Shown here piece by piece: positions 18,025-26,790 of a stretch of DNA of 64,000 bases. The notes under the pieces are model-generated. The model was not told the DNA's origin. It saw only the letters and a program-made list of their open reading frames with translations, and searched no databases. Source of the stretch: G963662605 sp963662605. GTDB lineage: Bacteria; Bacteroidota; Ignavibacteria; Ignavibacteriales; Ignavibacteriaceae. The position numbers and the translations under genes were made by a program. Position 1 is the stretch's first letter, and each line of letters starts with the position of its first letter. The stretch is from assembly GCA_963662605.1 (NCBI GenBank), contig OY759785.1, forward strand, positions 1,364,001 through 1,428,000. The letters run 5' to 3'.

Positions 18025-19485
18025 ATGAGATACCAGAATCATTCCATGACGAAAACTGTTTTAATGATATTATTATTGCTTGGAGGCAGCTATTCCGGGC
18101 TATACGCACAAACAATTACATCGGAATCAAACAACTCCGTTTTAGTTGCGCAGGTGGATAACAACATTGCGTCACCACAAGCTGATTATTATGCCGGTGT
18201 TTATAAGTTGACCGGAATTGCTCTCCGTACGGCGCTCCATAGTCTAATTGCCGGTCACACGGTTATAAGTTATGACGGCCTATATACGGCATTCCCGACT
18301 ACTGATGCCAAACCTAATAATATTGTATGGGATATATATTCGGATGTCCCCGGTGGAACGCCTGCCTACACATTTACCCACGGCTCAAAAAAATGCGGTT
18401 CCTATAAAACCGAAGCTGATTGTTATAACCGCGAACACTCTTGGTGCGATAGCTGGCTTGGTGAAACAAATCCGGCTCGTTCCGATTTATTCCATATGTA
18501 CCCAACCGACGGTTATGTCAATAATCGCAGAAGCAATTACACATTCGGCACCGTTTCATCGCCGACATGGACATCAACAAACGGCAGTAAACTTGGCTCA
18601 AATACCTATCCCGGATTTTCGGGAACTGTATTTGAACCGATAGACGAATACAAAGGTGATCTTGCCCGTTCAACGTTTTATATGTCTACGCGCTATTATA
18701 CACAAGACGGTTCATGGGGCACAAGTAACGGAACGAACAAATCCGAAATACTAACATGGTATGCAAATCTTTTATATGATTGGAGCGTAAAGGATACCGT
18801 AAGCACGAAAGAAATTAACAGAAACAACGCGATCTATACGTTCCAGAAAAACCGCAATCCGTTTATTGACCATCCGGAATTTGCTGCTGAAATCTGGAAG
18901 CCGGCAATGGCTCCTTCAGTGATTTCTGTTAGCATGTCAGGCACTAATGCCATTGTTATTGATTTTTCACGCTTGCTTGATTCAACTGCAGCAAAAGCGG
19001 TTTCGAATTACGTATCAACGGTTACGCCTGCATCAGTGCAGTGGGGTGTGAATAATGATTATTCAAAAGTCCTTGTAACATATCCGGCATTAGCATCGGG
19101 CACGACATATTCATTGCAGTTAAAGAATTTCAAGAGTATTAATGCTGTTACGATGAACGATACCACAGTGTCGTTCCGTACTTCAGGCCTTGCCGCGGTA
19201 ACGGAGCAGACTAAGATGCCGGTTTCCTTCGGCTTAAAGCAAAACTACCCGAATCCGTTTAATCCTTCTACCGAAATTGTATTTGAATTACGCGAGTCTA
19301 ATCAGGTATCACTGCGTGTTTATGACGTGCTTGGAAATCTTGTAAATGAAATTGCAAACGGCAGAATGTCAAAAGGCGAGCATAAAATCACCTTTAATGC
19401 AAATGGCTTAAGCGCAGGTATTTATTACTACCAACTGCAGGCAGGCAACGAAGCTCAAACCAAAAAAATGATCTTAATGAAGTAA
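18025..19485 (+). CDS. T9SS-secreted endonuclease I family nuclease, copy 2
   Basis: 486 aa from the ATG at 18025, chosen because AGGA lies nine bases upstream and it leads into a signal peptide (..LMILLLLGGSYSGLYAQ); earlier in-frame starts add a non-signal-like extension. Same domain order as copy 1: endonuclease I with CYNREHSWCDSW and YPTDGYVNNRRSNYTFG, Ig-like domain, T9SS sorting domain (NYPNPFNPSTEI, KKMILMK). The Ig-like and C-terminal parts are the most conserved between copies (e.g. NAIVIDFSRLLDST in both). Probably a tandem duplication, with the nuclease domain diverging faster than the export domain. Confidence 0.92.
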   Translation: MRYQNHSMTKTVLMILLLLGGSYSGLYAQTITSESNNSVLVAQVDNNIASPQADYYAGVYKLTGIALRTALHSLIAGHTVISYDGLYTAFPTTDAKPNNIVWDIYSDVPGGTPAYTFTHGSKKCGSYKTEADCYNREHSWCDSWLGETNPARSDLFHMYPTDGYVNNRRSNYTFGTVSSPTWTSTNGSKLGSNTYPGFSGTVFEPIDEYKGDLARSTFYMSTRYYTQDGSWGTSNGTNKSEILTWYANLLYDWSVKDTVSTKEINRNNAIYTFQKNRNPFIDHPEFAAEIWKPAMAPSVISVSMSGTNAIVIDFSRLLDSTAAKAVSNYVSTVTPASVQWGVNNDYSKVLVTYPALASGTTYSLQLKNFKSINAVTMNDTTVSFRTSGLAAVTEQTKMPVSFGLKQNYPNPFNPSTEIVFELRESNQVSLRVYDVLGNLVNEIANGRMSKGEHKITFNANGLSAGIYYYQLQAGNEAQTKKMILMK

Positions 19486-19515
19486 TCAGAATAAAAATTG
19501 AATTACGGTTAACTT

Positions 19516-19545
19516 AAAAACTCATCCCACCGGGATGAGTTTTTT
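19516..19545 (+). terminator. Intrinsic terminator after endonuclease I copy 2
   Basis: A 13-bp stem AAAAACTCATCCC / GGGATGAGTTTTT with an ACC loop. Same stem core as the terminator at 17843. Confidence 0.88.
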
Positions 19546-19605
19546 AATTTAAATCCTATCTGATTGAAAAAGTTCGTATTTAGCCGCTTAAACAGCCGCC
19601 CAAAA

Positions 19606-19636
19606 TTGAGTACCCTGCCGAAATTCCGTATATTTG
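19606..19636 (+). promoter_or_regulatory. Possible Bacteroidota-type promoter of uxuA
   Basis: TTG at 19606-19608, a 20-nt spacer, then TATATTTG at 19629-19636, matching the -33/-7 pattern of Bacteroidota sigma-70 promoters. It lies 67 bp before the uxuA ATG. Consensus match only. Confidence 0.4.
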
Positions 19637-19702
19637 TATGTTCAAAACTGAAATTTGACACGATAAATTTTATTAGACTTAATTTGTAAAAAAGGATATT
19701 AC

Positions 19703-20923
19703 ATGGGAATGGAACAAACATGGCGGTGGTACGGACCAAACGACCCCGTTACATTAACTGATATTAGACAGGCAGGTGCCACCGGAATTGTAAACGCTCT
19801 GCAGGAAGTTCCGATTGGGGAAGTCTGGACTGTTGAAGATCTTGAGAAACGTAAAAGAATGATCGAGTGGGACTTTTCAAAAAAAGTACCGAAGAGAAGA
19901 GGCCTCACCTGGAGTGTTATCGAAAGTATTCCTGTACACGAAGATATTAAGCTCGGAAGACCGACCCGCGATATGTGGATCGAAAAATATAAACAGTCGG
20001 TACAGAATGTCGGCTGGGTAGGAATACCTACTATTTGTTACAACTTTATGCCGGTTGTGGACTGGACAAGAACTAATCTTGAGATGGAACTTGAAGACGG
20101 TGCAAAAGCACTTTGTTTTGATATAATTGAATTCGCAGCGTTTGATATTTTTATGCTGCAGCGCCCTGATGCCGAAAAAGATTATACAGAAGATATCATT
20201 GAGGAAGCAAAGCAGAAAATTGAATCCATCTCAAGCGAAGAGCGCTATATATTACAGAAAAATATCATAGCCGGTTTACCGGGTGGTCAGGAGGGATATT
20301 CTCTTGATCAGTTCAGGGATAAATTGAGCGAATATAAAGATATTGATGCTGCGACTTACCGTGAGAATTTAGCATATTTTCTGCGTGCAATAATACCGGT
20401 TGCAGAAGCATCCGGTGTGCGTATGGCAATTCATCCCGATGATCCGCCGTTCTCACTGTTCGGATTACCGCGTGTTGTCAGCACCGAGGAAGATTTAGCC
20501 TATATTCTCAATGTTCATGATTCCTCAAGCAACGGCTTGACGCTTTGCTGCGGTTCGTTGGGAGTTCGTCCTGATAACGATCTGGTCGGCATCATTGAGC
20601 GTTACGGAAACAAGATCAACTTTGTCCACTTGAGAAGTACTCAAAGAGACGGCAGAACAAGTTTTCATGAAGCAAGCCATTTGAGAGGCGATGTTGATAT
20701 GTATGGTGTTATTGTTGCATTGCTGAAGGAACAGAAAAAACGTCACGCGATGAACCGCTTCGACGAGATCATTCCGATGCGTGCTGATCACGGACACACT
20801 CTGCTTGACGACTTGAAAAAGAAAACCAATCCCGGTTACTCAGCTATCGGCCTTTTGCGCGGTATGGCTGAATTGCGCGGTTTGGAAATGGGAATTGAAA
20901 GAAGCGGCGTTATTTATAACTAA
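19703..20923 (+). CDS. uxuA: Mannonate dehydratase
   Basis: 406 aa, the normal UxuA length. It dehydrates D-mannonate to 2-keto-3-deoxygluconate in the glucuronate branch of hexuronate catabolism. Seen: the family N-terminus MEQTWRWYGPNDPVTLTDIRQAGATGIV, LEKRKRMIEW, SVIESIPVHEDIKLG, metal/substrate-binding AIHPDDPPFSLFGLPR, FVHLRS and MRADHGHTLLDD. The start has a good Shine-Dalgarno (AAAGGA). The downstream MFS transporter and the pectate lyases at 25-29 kb suggest a role in using plant or algal uronates. No altronate dehydratase or uronate isomerase is in the window, so galacturonate use cannot be claimed. Confidence 0.95.
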   Translation: MGMEQTWRWYGPNDPVTLTDIRQAGATGIVNALQEVPIGEVWTVEDLEKRKRMIEWDFSKKVPKRRGLTWSVIESIPVHEDIKLGRPTRDMWIEKYKQSVQNVGWVGIPTICYNFMPVVDWTRTNLEMELEDGAKALCFDIIEFAAFDIFMLQRPDAEKDYTEDIIEEAKQKIESISSEERYILQKNIIAGLPGGQEGYSLDQFRDKLSEYKDIDAATYRENLAYFLRAIIPVAEASGVRMAIHPDDPPFSLFGLPRVVSTEEDLAYILNVHDSSSNGLTLCCGSLGVRPDNDLVGIIERYGNKINFVHLRSTQRDGRTSFHEASHLRGDVDMYGVIVALLKEQKKRHAMNRFDEIIPMRADHGHTLLDDLKKKTNPGYSAIGLLRGMAELRGLEMGIERSGVIYN

Positions 20924-20949
20924 GCTTAACGGGATTTTCCTTGACGATT

Positions 20950-20979
20950 GGGAGGGTAGAGATGCTCTCCCTTTTTTTT
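20950..20979 (+). terminator. Intrinsic terminator of uxuA
   Basis: A 7-bp stem GGGAGGG / CTCTCCC (one G-U pair) with an 8-nt loop and eight T residues. Confidence 0.8.
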
Positions 20980-21139
20980 AATAATACAACTGCGCCGGTT
21001 TGGGAGCCATTGGTCAACGCTGATTTTTTTGCATTTAGCTTCATGCAGTGTGATAATTTGTTCATATTTTTAGGTTTCCATTTGCCGTTATTTCAGAAAC
21101 GGTATTAAGTAAGATTAGAATATCATTACAGGATGAAGC

Positions 21140-22528
21140 ATGCCAGAAATAAACGAGACTAAGAAGAAAACCGTACTTGAGCAGACATTATCAGAAGTCG
21201 TTCAACCATTTAAAGATTTAATTCACGCCCCCAGAGTTTTATGGGGTTTGAACGTTACCTATTTGATTGAAGGATTAACTTACTTTGGTGTCGTTGGATT
21301 ACTTGCGATTTTTTTCAATGATTATATAAAACTGAACGATATTGATGCGGGGCATATGGTAGGTGTACTTACCGCCGGCATCACACTCAGTATGCTATTT
21401 CTCGGTGCAACAGTAGATATCATCGGCCTGCGCAGATCGCTCATCGTTTCACTGCTGGCAATGCTGGCAGGAAGAATTTTATTGACCCTCAGCCCATCCC
21501 TCTCTGCATCCACCGGAATGTGGTCCGGATCCCATATGATTGCCATGCTCGGTATTTTTGGTATTGTAATAGGTTACGGTATCTATCAGCCCGCATGTTA
21601 CGCCGGTGTTAAGCGCTTCACAACGGAAAAAACTTCCGCTATGGGATATGCAATGCTGTATGCCCTAATGAACCTTGGCGGTTTTCTTCCCGGATTGATT
21701 TCTCCGCCGGTAAGAAAGAGCTTTGGGATAACCGGAGTTTTCTGGGTATATGTTGTGTTAACGGTTGTCGGTATTCTTTCGGTAATGATAATCTTATCAA
21801 AGAAGACCATCGCCCTGGCTGAGCAAAAACTTAGTGCCGAAAAACAGGCTGAGGTGGCGGAAGAGAAAGATATGCCGCTTAAAGAAAAGATGCTTTACTA
21901 TTATAAGAATTTCCCATTGAGAGATGGCCGCTTTTTATATTTTATTTTCATTCTGATTTTTGTCCAAACGCTCTTTGCTCACAATTGGCTGACTCTGCCG
22001 CAATATTGTTCCCGTGCTTTTACCGGCGTTGTTCAGGACAACTATGAGTTCTTCGTTAACTTCAACCCGATACTTATCTTTATTCTTACTCCGGCGGTAG
22101 CAGCTTTAACAGCAGAAAAAGATGCGTATAAAATGATGATTCTCGGAACATTCGTTATGGCATCCCCGACGTTTTTACTTGCTCTCGGGCCAAACATCAT
22201 AACCTTGTTTGCATTCCTTATATTAATGACTATCGGCGAAGCTATGTGGCAGCCGCGCTTTTTGCAATGGGTCGCAGAAATTGCTCCTAAAGGCATGACC
22301 GGTATTTATATGGGTATCGGACAATTTCCCTGGTTTCTGACTAAAGTAATCACGTCGTTGTATTCGGGCTGGTTCCTCATGAATTATTGTCCTGATAATG
22401 CAGCTCCCGCAAACATGCACACAGAGATGATGTGGTTTATTTACGGTTGCATTGCCATTATTAGTCCGATTGGATTGATTCTTGCCAAGCCTTGGATGGT
22501 AAAAGGTTTTAAAACTAAAGCTGAGTAG
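21140..22528 (+). CDS. Major facilitator superfamily transporter
   Basis: 462 aa with about 12 hydrophobic segments and a longer polar loop in the middle (about 225-255, LSAEKQAEVAEEKDMPLKEK). An MFS-type motif region lies after TM2 (GATVDIIGLRRSL). The substrate is not evident from sequence; its position after uxuA suggests a sugar acid or oligosaccharide but this is inference only. The peptide-transporter (POT/PTR2) branch is another possibility because of the wide central loop. A strong Shine-Dalgarno (AGGA) precedes the ATG. It has its own terminator, and the terminator after uxuA argues that it is a separate transcription unit. Confidence 0.85.
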   Translation: MPEINETKKKTVLEQTLSEVVQPFKDLIHAPRVLWGLNVTYLIEGLTYFGVVGLLAIFFNDYIKLNDIDAGHMVGVLTAGITLSMLFLGATVDIIGLRRSLIVSLLAMLAGRILLTLSPSLSASTGMWSGSHMIAMLGIFGIVIGYGIYQPACYAGVKRFTTEKTSAMGYAMLYALMNLGGFLPGLISPPVRKSFGITGVFWVYVVLTVVGILSVMIILSKKTIALAEQKLSAEKQAEVAEEKDMPLKEKMLYYYKNFPLRDGRFLYFIFILIFVQTLFAHNWLTLPQYCSRAFTGVVQDNYEFFVNFNPILIFILTPAVAALTAEKDAYKMMILGTFVMASPTFLLALGPNIITLFAFLILMTIGEAMWQPRFLQWVAEIAPKGMTGIYMGIGQFPWFLTKVITSLYSGWFLMNYCPDNAAPANMHTEMMWFIYGCIAIISPIGLILAKPWMVKGFKTKAE

Positions 22529-22597
22529 CGCAGCCTGTATATAATCCTTGAAGTTTGCCGAAACGAAAAAGATGCTATTACTCAAATAATTTTGTAG

Positions 22598-22634
22598 AAA
22601 AATCCCTTCCTTGTTTAGCGAAGGGATTTTTTTT
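22598..22634 (+). terminator. Intrinsic terminator of the MFS gene
   Basis: Stem AAAAATCCCTTC / GAAGGGATTTTT with a 10-nt loop and a run of T residues. Confidence 0.85.
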
Positions 22635-22738
22635 ATTATGGGGTAAGCATGCTCAATCCTTCACAGGGTAGGGCATGACTTAAATTTCAGCTATATTTGT
22701 AATAGTACTTTTTTGAAGATCATCTTTGCTGTAAGAAA

Positions 22739-23971
22739 ATGACGTACTTATCAACATATCAGTTTTTTAAGAACAATTTTAATTATCACCTTCCCTTTAT
22801 ATCCTTTCCGGAATACAATTTAGAAATTCATAATTTGCAGTTTACCTCGGAGAGCTGGGAATTATTGCCCGGTGCAAATATATACCACTGTCATAAGCAT
22901 AATATGGATTTCACGGAGAATCTCGGTCACAGAGATGAGGATGTTTTTCAGTTATACCCCGACTATCTGCGCCATGCTGATACCGATGTAGTTGAAAACC
23001 GGGTGTTCAATTATACGATATTCAAAAAAGCATCGCCGGAAAAATCGAAAGGGGTCATCCTGTTATTTCACGGACTGAATGAAAAGTATTGGGAAAAATA
23101 CCTGCCGTGGGCGCAAAAGCTTGTCGAAAATACCGGCAAGACGGTAATACTTTTTCCGATCGCATTTCACATGAACCGGTCGCCATTGAGTTGGAGTGAT
23201 TCGCGGAAGATGAATACAGTTGCAAAGACAAGAAAAGAATATTCTCCGACAATTGACAATGCGACTTTTGCCAATGCCGCTATCAGTGCCAGAATTCAGG
23301 CTATTCCGCAGCGATTTTTATGGTCGGGATTGCAGACATTTTATGATGTTGTCCAGATATTACATCATATAAAGAGCGGGCACAATCCATTTATTGCTCC
23401 CGATTGTTCTGTGGATTTGTTTTCCTATTCTATCGGATCGTTTCTCAGTGAAATTCTTATGATGGCAAATCCCGAATCATTTTTCAGTAAATCACGACTC
23501 TTTTTATTTTGCGGCGGACCCACATTAGATAGAATGCGTCCCGACTCAAAGTTTATTTTAGATAGCGATGCAACCATTGCAATTTATTCTTTTTATACTG
23601 AGCGATTCGACCGGGAACTGAAATTAGATAAAAGGGTGGCTCATTATTGCAGCGAAGAACACCCCGAAGGCACGTATTTTAAAGCAATGCTGAGTTATCA
23701 TAAGTGCAAGAGTATCCGTGAAAAACGGTTACGAGAGATTGCACATCAACTGAAAGCCGTTGCACTTAAACAGGATGATGTTATTCCGCCGAATGAAGTG
23801 ATTAATACATTGAAAGGCGAAGACCGCGATATACCTGTCCTGGTGAATGTGTTGAATTATGATTACCGCTATGATCATATCAACCCATTTCCGAATGAAA
23901 AAACTCTTGAATCGGCAGTTGACCGGAATTTCAACGAGTTATTCTATACAGCTTCCGAATTCTTACAATAG
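22739..23971 (+). CDS. Alpha/beta-hydrolase-fold protein (DUF6051-like)
   Basis: 410 aa, no signal peptide. Seen: an alpha/beta-hydrolase-like oxyanion region LLFHGLNEKYWEKYLPWA (about 103-120), a nucleophile-elbow-like FSYSIGSF (about 229-236) followed by a helix, and a possible catalytic His in DYRYDHINPFP near the C-terminus. The overall pattern matches a family of uncharacterised Bacteroidota hydrolases that I recall as DUF6051. The substrate is unknown. The patatin-like phospholipase gene starts 15 bp after its stop, so the two are an operon and may both act on lipids or esters. Confidence 0.7.
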   Translation: MTYLSTYQFFKNNFNYHLPFISFPEYNLEIHNLQFTSESWELLPGANIYHCHKHNMDFTENLGHRDEDVFQLYPDYLRHADTDVVENRVFNYTIFKKASPEKSKGVILLFHGLNEKYWEKYLPWAQKLVENTGKTVILFPIAFHMNRSPLSWSDSRKMNTVAKTRKEYSPTIDNATFANAAISARIQAIPQRFLWSGLQTFYDVVQILHHIKSGHNPFIAPDCSVDLFSYSIGSFLSEILMMANPESFFSKSRLFLFCGGPTLDRMRPDSKFILDSDATIAIYSFYTERFDRELKLDKRVAHYCSEEHPEGTYFKAMLSYHKCKSIREKRLREIAHQLKAVALKQDDVIPPNEVINTLKGEDRDIPVLVNVLNYDYRYDHINPFPNEKTLESAVDRNFNELFYTASEFLQ

Positions 23972-23986
23972 TTCCGGGAAACGACA

Positions 23987-24847
23987 ATGAATCTGAATCT
24001 TGAAAAAACCGGATTGGTTTTAGAAGGCGGGGGCTTGCGAGGTGTTTATACTTCAGGGGTGCTGCAGGCTTTTATGGAGCGGGATATATACTTTCCGTAT
24101 GTCATCGGCGTTTCAATGGGAGCATGTAACGCGGCGAATTATGTATCCCGGCAAATAGAAAGAAATAGAATTGTAAACATTGAATTTGTAAACGATTCCC
24201 GCTACTTAAGTTTCTTTCGGCTGCTGACCAAGGGCGAACTATTCGGAATGGACTTCATTTTTGAGACCATTCCAAATGAACTTGTGCCGTTTGATTATGA
24301 AGCGTTTTTAAACTCGACTCAAACAAACATATCTGTCGTTGCCGATTGTGTTACCGGAGAAGCCTTATATCTTGACAGCAAAAATCTCGGCAAGGATTAT
24401 TTATATCTATTAAAAGCCTCAAGTAGTCTTCCGTTAGTGCAAAAGCCGGTCCTTTACAAAGGACGCTGGCTGTTAGACGGTGGTCTGGTTGACTCAATCC
24501 CGATTAGAAAGAGTCAACAGGACGGGAACGTAAAGAATGTTATTATACTTACCCAGCCGCCGAATTTCCGTAAACAACCGCAAAGTCTGCAAGGACTGAT
24601 TAAAATTAAATATCCTCAGTTTAAGGGAATTCATAAGGCGCTCGCAGAGCGGCACATCATATATAATGAAACAATTGACTATATCAAGCAATTGGAAAAA
24701 GAGGGTAGTGTTTTTGTTATTCAACCGGATGAAAAGCTTCCGGTCGGAAGAATAGAGCGCGACAAATCCAAATTATACCATGTTTACGATATCGGATACT
24801 CTGATGCAAAAAAAAAAATGAATGCGTTGCTGGAGTTTTTGTTCTAA
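23987..24847 (+). CDS. Patatin-like phospholipase (YjjU type)
   Basis: 286 aa cytosolic patatin-domain protein. Seen: oxyanion motif LEGGGLRGVYTSGVL (about 12-26), nucleophile elbow GVSMG (Ser about 44), and the catalytic Asp in LLDGGLVDSIP, the D-G-G of the Ser-Asp dyad. It would hydrolyse acyl chains from phospholipids or related lipids. Both catalytic residues are intact. It follows the alpha/beta-hydrolase gene by 15 bp, with GGGAA upstream of the ATG. The length and the LEKTGLVLEGGGLRG start resemble the YjjU/RssA-like branch. Confidence 0.9.
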   Translation: MNLNLEKTGLVLEGGGLRGVYTSGVLQAFMERDIYFPYVIGVSMGACNAANYVSRQIERNRIVNIEFVNDSRYLSFFRLLTKGELFGMDFIFETIPNELVPFDYEAFLNSTQTNISVVADCVTGEALYLDSKNLGKDYLYLLKASSSLPLVQKPVLYKGRWLLDGGLVDSIPIRKSQQDGNVKNVIILTQPPNFRKQPQSLQGLIKIKYPQFKGIHKALAERHIIYNETIDYIKQLEKEGSVFVIQPDEKLPVGRIERDKSKLYHVYDIGYSDAKKKMNALLEFLF

Positions 24848-25169
24848 CCAACTCCAAAAAGTGAATTTTTGAGCCAAAATATTCATTTTTTGACGCCATG
24901 CCCTCGACTGCCATCACATCACCTAATAAACTTCTTGTAAGAAAATGAAAATTTCCTTATTTATGTGTTAGTTAATTAAAACGCTTACTTTATCGGTTAA
25001 GTTTTCTTCAGAAGGGCTCCTCAATTTCAGTTCTGTTTCATGTAAGACGTTGAAATGTATGTACTCAGGGTGATATAAGTACAGGTGGGTAAACTGTGTT
25101 TTGTTCTGTAATAACTTTTAGATAGAATAATAAACCAACAACATATACATAGATAATAGGATACTTCGT
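24848..25169 (+). other. Intergenic region before the pectate lyase pair
   Basis: 322 bp with no convincing gene. A weak hairpin (about 24855-24893, TGAAT / ATTCA flanked by A and T runs) may end the patatin operon. The rest is AT-rich leader of the PL9 gene. AGGA at 25158-25161 supports the TTG start at 25170. No promoter could be placed with confidence. Confidence 0.5.
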
Positions 25170-26750
25170 TTGAAAAATTTGATTACTTTTTTTGTTATCG
25201 TAATTATTTTAACAAACCTCTCGTTCGGTGCAATATATTATGTATCTCCTTCGGGGGCAGACACAAATCCCGGAACAATTGCGTCTCCTGTTTTTACTCT
25301 TACCAAAGCGATCAGTCTGGTTTCTGCCGGTGATACGATTTATTTCCGTGGCGGAACGTATGTATATACTGCAACACAAGCGCTTGCAAAATCGGGGACA
25401 GCTGCCGACACAATTCATATTTTTGCTTATCCCGGTGAATATCCGATTTTAAGCTGGTCAACCTGGGCACCTTCCAGCGGTGACAGAGGAGCAGCGAGAG
25501 GAATATATTTGACTGGAAATTACTACCACATTCGTGGATTGGATATTGGTTACGCTCCGGACAATGGAATGAAATTGGAAGGTTCATATAACGTTATTGA
25601 ACAATGCGTATTTCATCATAACGGCGATACCGGTCTTCAGGTTGGCTTAAAATCAAATGCTGCTAATGACGGCACGTTAGTCTGTAATAATTATATTTTA
25701 AACTGTGACGCATACCTTAATGTTGATCCCGGCACCAACTATGAAAACGCTGATGGTTTCGCTTGCAAGCTATTTCCCGGCGCAGGAAATAAATTCTATG
25801 GCTGCCGCTCATGGGAAAACTGTGATGATGGCTGGGATTTATATGAAACCGAATATCTTATCGAATTAGATAACTGCTGGACGTGGCATAACGGTGATCC
25901 GACCTTGTGGGGATTCACATCATTTAACGGTGACGGAAACGGTTTTAAACTTGGCGGCGCAGGTGTTGCAGGCGGACATTTAGTGAAGAACTGCATTGCC
26001 TTCGGCAATAAAGAAACATACTCAAGAGGGTTTCATCAGAATAATAACGGCTCAGGTATTACCGTGTATAATTGCACTGCCTGGGGCAACACGGTTAACT
26101 TTGGTTTTAACGATGCTGTCACTGTTACCAAAGTCCATACATTAAAAAACAACATTGCATTCGACTATTATAAAAATCCGAATCAGTCCGGTGCAACCAA
26201 TGCAAAATTACTCGCCGGAACAATTTCAGAATTTAATACATGGGATGCCGCCACGGGTGTTACTATTACCGCGGATGACTTCATCACTATTGCAGAAGCG
26301 GATGCGATGGCACCGAGAGAAGCTGACGGCAGTCTGCCGAACAACGGATTTGCCCGCTTAAAAGCATCAAGCAAGGCTATTGATAAAGGGACAAATGTCG
26401 GAATTCCGTTCATCGGTTCTGCTCCGGATCTTGGCGCGTATGAATACAATCCGTTAAGCGATGTAAAAGAATATATTGCCGCCGATAAAAAGTTTTATCT
26501 AAACCAAAATTTCCCGAACCCGTTCAATCCCTCAACCACAATTTCGTTCACACTTTCGAACGCTTCCTATGTTACTCTGAAAGTGTATAATGTATTGGGT
26601 AAGGAAGTTACAACACTTGTTCAAGGCAGCAAGCAAGCCGGGACTCACCAGATTAGTTTTAATGCCGCAGGCCTGCCGACCGGTCTATATATTTATAAAT
26701 TATCGTCAGGTACGGTTTCTGAAACAAAGAAAATGTTATTAATTAAATAA
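25170..26750 (+). CDS. T9SS-secreted PL9 family pectate lyase, copy 1
   Basis: 526 aa starting at TTG, supported by AGGA eight bases upstream and by the signal peptide beginning exactly there (MKNLITFFVIVIILTNLSFG). The mature part opens with the right-handed beta-helix cap IYYVSPSGADTNPGT, then RGLDIGYAPDNGMKLEG, and the PL9 signature NADGFACKLFPGAGN (Lys200, matching the catalytic Lys of PL9) with GCRSWENCDDGWDLYE. The C-terminal ~80 residues are a T9SS sorting domain (NFPNPFNPSTTI, ETKKMLLIK). It should cleave polygalacturonate or rhamnogalacturonan by beta-elimination at the cell surface. Followed 40 bp later by a paralogue. Confidence 0.88.
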   Translation: MKNLITFFVIVIILTNLSFGAIYYVSPSGADTNPGTIASPVFTLTKAISLVSAGDTIYFRGGTYVYTATQALAKSGTAADTIHIFAYPGEYPILSWSTWAPSSGDRGAARGIYLTGNYYHIRGLDIGYAPDNGMKLEGSYNVIEQCVFHHNGDTGLQVGLKSNAANDGTLVCNNYILNCDAYLNVDPGTNYENADGFACKLFPGAGNKFYGCRSWENCDDGWDLYETEYLIELDNCWTWHNGDPTLWGFTSFNGDGNGFKLGGAGVAGGHLVKNCIAFGNKETYSRGFHQNNNGSGITVYNCTAWGNTVNFGFNDAVTVTKVHTLKNNIAFDYYKNPNQSGATNAKLLAGTISEFNTWDAATGVTITADDFITIAEADAMAPREADGSLPNNGFARLKASSKAIDKGTNVGIPFIGSAPDLGAYEYNPLSDVKEYIAADKKFYLNQNFPNPFNPSTTISFTLSNASYVTLKVYNVLGKEVTTLVQGSKQAGTHQISFNAAGLPTGLYIYKLSSGTVSETKKMLLIK

Positions 26751-26790
26751 TATTAGAATCATCATCATCAATCAATATAAGAACAATCAT

